A stretch of DNA of 64,000 bases from Chryseobacterium sp. GTDB lineage: Bacteria > Bacteroidota > Bacteroidia > Flavobacteriales > Weeksellaceae. A program made the translations under genes and the position numbers. Position 1 is the first letter of the stretch. Each line of letters opens with the position of its first letter. The notes beneath the pieces are model-generated. The model saw only the letters and a list, made by a program, of their open reading frames with translations, was not told the DNA's origin and did not search any database. Location of the stretch: positions 1 to 64,000 of the forward strand of contig NZ_JAFAJM010000016.1 in assembly GCF_019236175.1 (NCBI RefSeq). The letters are read 5' to 3'. Shown piece by piece: positions 60,780-64,000 of the stretch.

Positions 60780-62624
60780 CTACAGATTATTTTCAATCGC
60801 TCCGATTTTTTCTCTGTAGAGTTCAACGGGTTTGTCAAACAGGACAGCAATAACGGTCATGTTTTTATCAAGTCTTTCCCTGGGAATGTTGATGTAGATA
60901 ATCCCGGGTCTGTCACTCCAGTACAGTTTATTATAAATATCGTGATTCAGTAAAGTTCCTTCTCCGACGATTCTTATTCTTGCAATTTCGTTTTTTATTC
61001 CTTTTAAAGCAATCGGTCCGGTAGGTTCGCCTTCTACAAAAAGATAAAGGGTTTGTTTATCCTTTGAAAGAGCACTCATTCCAGAGTAATGGCCTTCTGG
61101 CAATCCTTTGTCTGTATCAAAAAGAGCTTCCGCATGTTTGTTGATCCATTGTAGTGTTTCAGGATTGGTTTTGGGTATTTTGGAAAATTGTAAGGCTGTT
61201 CCGTCGCTGCTAAAGCCGGAATTGATGAATAAATGATCTCCGTTATGGGTGGTTTCCGCAATATTATATGCAGCTTCCTGTGTGCTTTTTTGAGTAAGTA
61301 GAGCCGGAATTGAATATTTTTCTTTTGTTATTTCGTTAAGAAATGAAGGCGGGGTCTCAAAGCTAAGCTCAACAACAGTTACATCTTTGTCAAATTGTAG
61401 ATTGGTGAAATGAAGACTGAGATTTCGGTCTTTATAATCCATTTTAATGCTTGCTTCAGGGGAACCTATAACTTTTACAGAAGCAGGTTTTGTATCGAGT
61501 CCATAAATTTTCACCATACTTTTAGCCTCCTCTAAATAAAGGAATATTGATTTTCTGGAAGCAGAAAAAGCGGATTTTCCTTTATAATTTTCAAAAGGAA
61601 TACCTCGATCTGTATTGTAAATAGCGTTTTTGTTCTTGGAAGTCCATCTGCCAAGACTTTTTAAGATATTCATCTGTTGTTCGGGAATTGTTCCGTCTGC
61701 TTTTGGACCGATATCAAGCAGTAAATTTCCGCCCATGCTGATAACATCTGCCAGCGTACGAATGATCATATTGGGAGTTTTGTAATGGGTATCATAGGGC
61801 TGATATCCCCATGAATCATTCATGGTATAGCAGAGTTCCCAATATGGATTTTGGGGAGCTGTAACAGGAATTCCCTGTTCGGGAGTGTCATAATCACCAT
61901 GAGTTGTCAGTCTGGAATTAATGATGATATCCGGGTTGTGTTGTCGTAAAATCTGTAAAGTCCGGGAGGTATTCCATTCTTCAGACTTATGCTCCCAATC
62001 TCCGTCAAACCATAATAGGTCTGGTTTATACTGAGAAGAAAGCTCATTTAATTGAGTTTGATAATAGGTGATGAAGTTTTGCCAGCGTGTAGGGTCATCT
62101 TTTATTTCATACCTTTTTTTTGTGCGGGTATTGATGTCGTAATACGGGTGGCTCCAGTCCGGAAGAGAGAAATAAAGACCTGTTTTTAATCCGGATTTTT
62201 TAAGACTTGAGATAAAGGGGCTTAAAACATCTTTTTTTGCTAAAGAATTTTCCGGTATGGTGGTGGCTTTGTCGGCTTTAGAATTCCAGAGAGCAACACC
62301 ATCATGATGTTTGGTTGTGATGACGGCATATTTTGCTCCTGAGTTCCTGATCAGTTCAACCCATTGCTCAGGCTGATAACCGGATGCTGAAAAGCCGTTC
62401 AGCTGCTTCATGTAATTTTCATAATTGATATAATTATTGAAGAATGACCATGATTCGGGAATACCATTGACTGAATAAATTCCCCAATGAATAAAAATGC
62501 CCAGTTTGGCATTTTTAAACCATTCCATTTTTTTATTATGGTCTGTAGACTGAGCCTGTATGTTGATGCTGCATACCGAAACTGCTATCCCAAGGAAAGC
62601 CGCTTTTATCAGCGTATTTCTCAT
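60780..62624 (-). CDS. alpha-L-fucosidase (GH29 family)
   Basis: This 614-residue secreted protein has a signal peptide (to IQAQ), then the GH29 barrel: LGIFIHWGIYSVNG, VITTKHHDGVALWNS, LYFSLPDWSHP, and the nucleophile aspartate in LLWFDGDW (Asp207). The C-terminal part is a beta-sandwich. It hydrolyses terminal alpha-L-fucose from glycans. No other glycan-degrading genes or a SusCD pair lie nearby, so it is a lone enzyme of the periplasm or surface. Confidence 0.93.
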   Translation of the reverse strand: MRNTLIKAAFLGIAVSVCSINIQAQSTDHNKKMEWFKNAKLGIFIHWGIYSVNGIPESWSFFNNYINYENYMKQLNGFSASGYQPEQWVELIRNSGAKYAVITTKHHDGVALWNSKADKATTIPENSLAKKDVLSPFISSLKKSGLKTGLYFSLPDWSHPYYDINTRTKKRYEIKDDPTRWQNFITYYQTQLNELSSQYKPDLLWFDGDWEHKSEEWNTSRTLQILRQHNPDIIINSRLTTHGDYDTPEQGIPVTAPQNPYWELCYTMNDSWGYQPYDTHYKTPNMIIRTLADVISMGGNLLLDIGPKADGTIPEQQMNILKSLGRWTSKNKNAIYNTDRGIPFENYKGKSAFSASRKSIFLYLEEAKSMVKIYGLDTKPASVKVIGSPEASIKMDYKDRNLSLHFTNLQFDKDVTVVELSFETPPSFLNEITKEKYSIPALLTQKSTQEAAYNIAETTHNGDHLFINSGFSSDGTALQFSKIPKTNPETLQWINKHAEALFDTDKGLPEGHYSGMSALSKDKQTLYLFVEGEPTGPIALKGIKNEIARIRIVGEGTLLNHDIYNKLYWSDRPGIIYINIPRERLDKNMTVIAVLFDKPVELYREKIGAIENNL

Positions 62625-62768
62625 TTTTAAATTTTAATGATAAATATAATTAAAGAATATCTATTTTTCGAATATCTTCCCGAAACGTTTGTGTTATAAA
62701 AATAAAATTGTAGAAAATTGTAAATTTTCAACAGCAAATAATTGTATTTTTAATGAAGGCAGCAAGGG

Positions 62769-62903
62769 GTGAAAAGATCATTCCTGAAAGGGGAAGATGG
62801 TATTGATGATGAGCAGGTACAATTTTACTTTCTTTATTTTAAACCTGAAAAGAAAATAGCTCTGATGCTTCCGGAAATTGTTAAGAAATGGAATCTTTAT
62901 TAA
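62769..62903 (+). pseudogene. short ORF or gene remnant before the DUF1772 gene
   Basis: This open frame of 44 codons from GTG begins MKRSFLKGEDGIDDEQVQFY and ends ALMLPEIVKKWNLY, with a protein-like composition. No start is convincing, and the frame is closed by a stop at 62754. It may be the 3' end of a lost gene or a very small gene. The fragment ends 18 nt before the DUF1772 gene. Confidence 0.35.
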
Positions 62904-62921
62904 CCATAAAAACAAATATAT

Positions 62922-63413
62922 ATGAAAATGGCAACAGTATTATTATTGATCACTGCTGTGCTTACCGCTTTAATTGCGGGGCTTTTTTATGCCTATTCCT
63001 GTTCTGTAGTTTTGGGATTGGGAAAGCTGTCTGATAGTGAATATCTGAGAGCGATGCAAAGTATTAACCGTGAAATACTGAATCCTGTATTCTTTATGAG
63101 TTTTATAGGAACAGCAGTTCTTCTTCCGGTATCCGTATTTGTATTTCGGGGGCAGCAGCCGGTATTTATTTTCCTTTTGTTGGCCACACTGGCCTATCTG
63201 ATTGGTGTTTTTGGAGTTACCGCTGCAGGAAATGTTCCGATGAATGATTTCCTTGATAAGTTTGATATTTCAGGCGCTACGTCTGAAGCTGTTAAGCAAA
63301 TGCGTGAACATTTTGAAAATAAGTGGAATTTTTTAAATAATATTCGATCTGTCTTTGCGGTAGTGAGTGTCATTCTTGTTATTTGTGCATGTATCTGGAA
63401 TAGAGAAGCGTGA
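62922..63413 (+). CDS. DUF1772 (anthrone oxygenase-like) membrane protein
   Basis: This 163-residue protein has four transmembrane helices: TVLLLITAVLTALIAGLFYA, then PVFFMSFIGTAVLLPVSVFV, FLLLATLAYLIGVFGVTAAG, and a last helix at the C-terminus. The polar segment NVPMNDFLDKFD between helices 3 and 4 and FENKWNFLNNIR match DUF1772. Function is not established in bacteria; fungal relatives oxidise anthrones. It is a single gene. Confidence 0.82.
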   Translation: MKMATVLLLITAVLTALIAGLFYAYSCSVVLGLGKLSDSEYLRAMQSINREILNPVFFMSFIGTAVLLPVSVFVFRGQQPVFIFLLLATLAYLIGVFGVTAAGNVPMNDFLDKFDISGATSEAVKQMREHFENKWNFLNNIRSVFAVVSVILVICACIWNREA

Positions 63414-63584
63414 AATAATAAAGGATTTGAGTAAAAATACCAGGTGGCAGATTAGGTATTTCTACTGATGAATATATAGAATTTTATCAGGAAATTTGTA
63501 TTGTTATCAGGAGGGAATAAGAATGATAATACATTAAACAAGTCAATAGCTAATAACCACAGCGATTCAAAATTCCAAAATGAG

Positions 63585-63614
63585 AAAAAGGCAGCCTGTA
63601 AGGACTGCCTTTTT
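63585..63614. terminator. bidirectional terminator between the DUF1772 gene and rpe
   Basis: AAAAAGGCAG (63585-63594) pairs with CTGCCTTTTT (63605-63614). A T-run is on either side, serving the convergent genes. Confidence 0.88.
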
Positions 63615-63634
63615 CTGTATCGGTGATATTATAT

Positions 63635-64000
63635 TTATATTTTTAGAAGCTCGATGGTTCTTTCCGGGCTTTCTGCAGAGAAAACTGCATTTCCGGCAAC
63701 CAATACATCCGCTCCGGCTTCGAAAAGTTTAGATGCGTTATCAAGGTTTACACCTCCGTCCACTTCAATAAGAGCTGTAGAATTATTGCTTAGAATCAGA
63801 TCCTTGGTTTCAGCAATCTTCTTATAGGTATTTTCAATAAATTTTTGACCTCCGAATCCTGGATTTACACTCATTAATAATACAAGATCAACATCTGCAA
63901 TGATATCTTCAAGCATTAAAACAGGAGTAGAGGGATTTAAAACAACACCTGCTTTCGCTCCCTTACTTTGGATGTGGTGAATAGTTCTGTGAAGATGTGT
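63635..64000 (-). CDS. rpe: ribulose-phosphate 3-epimerase, C-terminal part (cut at window edge)
   Basis: At least 121 codons are in frame up to the right edge. Visible are GAKAGVVLNPSTPV, the metal/phosphate segment LLMSVNPGFGGQKFI, VDGGVNLDNASKLFEAGADVLVAGNAVF and the end IELLKI. The enzyme interconverts ribulose 5-phosphate and xylulose 5-phosphate in the pentose phosphate pathway. An internal Met start at 63916 is not the true start, since homology continues past it to 64000. Confidence 0.93.
   Translation of the reverse strand, partial: THLHRTIHHIQSKGAKAGVVLNPSTPVLMLEDIIADVDLVLLMSVNPGFGGQKFIENTYKKIAETKDLILSNNSTALIEVDGGVNLDNASKLFEAGADVLVAGNAVFSAESPERTIELLKI

Overview
The window looks like chromosomal DNA from a Flavobacteriia member, most likely Chryseobacterium or a close relative. 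The basis is: AT-rich sequence, promoters of the Bacteroidetes type (TTTG, about 20 nt, TAnnTTTG), little use of Shine-Dalgarno sites, LytS/LytTR regulators, many outer-membrane barrel proteins, Chryseobacterium-type bacteriocin-like peptides (leader ending in a lysine-rich QGG/KGG motif), and a chromosomal homologue of the tetracycline-inactivating TetX monooxygenase. No rRNA, tRNA, CRISPR array, insertion sequence or phage gene was seen.

Layout. 1-1100: a degenerate tandem duplication with terminators, then two unlisted double-glycine peptide genes on the minus strand. 1105-5324: a secreted HExxH protein, a VOC protein, a periplasmic class II cyclic-nucleotide phosphodiesterase-like enzyme and a membrane sensor that lacks an output domain. 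5611-19612: a RiPP locus with a TonB-dependent receptor, three double-glycine precursor peptides, a radical SAM/SPASM enzyme, an unknown helical protein, a C39-peptidase ABC exporter, an HlyD adaptor, a full-length lantibiotic dehydratase, a LytS/LytTR pair, and a fourth Thr-rich peptide gene (19125-19259) coupled to an orphan receiver domain. No LanC cyclase is present. 19689-26163: EamA protein, barrel protein, AraC regulator with a probable direct-repeat operator in front of an aldehyde dehydrogenase, DUF1062 and Dyp peroxidase.

26347-38335: a molybdenum-cofactor and formate-dehydrogenase-like block. TauE, moaD, moaE, fdhD, DUF7009, FdhF/YdeP-type oxidoreductase, a secreted SUOX-fold protein and bestrophin run rightwards. 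moaA, moeA, moaC, mobA and moeB run leftwards and meet them with no gap at 33968/33969. 38669-55386: regulators (AraC, LytTR/LytS, NarL-type with a large propeller kinase, LuxR), the TetX homologue with a divergent AraC gene, an MFS exporter, DUF1349, a strong small-RNA candidate (about 50959-51066), and an alpha-oxoamine synthase with a TetR regulator.

55485-64000: housekeeping genes. dnaX is split at an 11-A run that probably gives short (gamma) and long (tau) products by slippage. A 42-residue leader peptide with 18 aromatic residues precedes the DAHP synthase/chorismate mutase gene, a likely attenuator. Then rsgA, ndk, an alpha-L-fucosidase, a DUF1772 protein and the 3' part of rpe, which runs off the right edge.

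The most notable items are the Tyr/Phe leader peptide, the mixed radical SAM plus LanB RiPP locus with its hidden fourth peptide, the dnaX slippage site, the TetX homologue with one changed drug-contact residue, and the small-RNA gene at about 51 kb.
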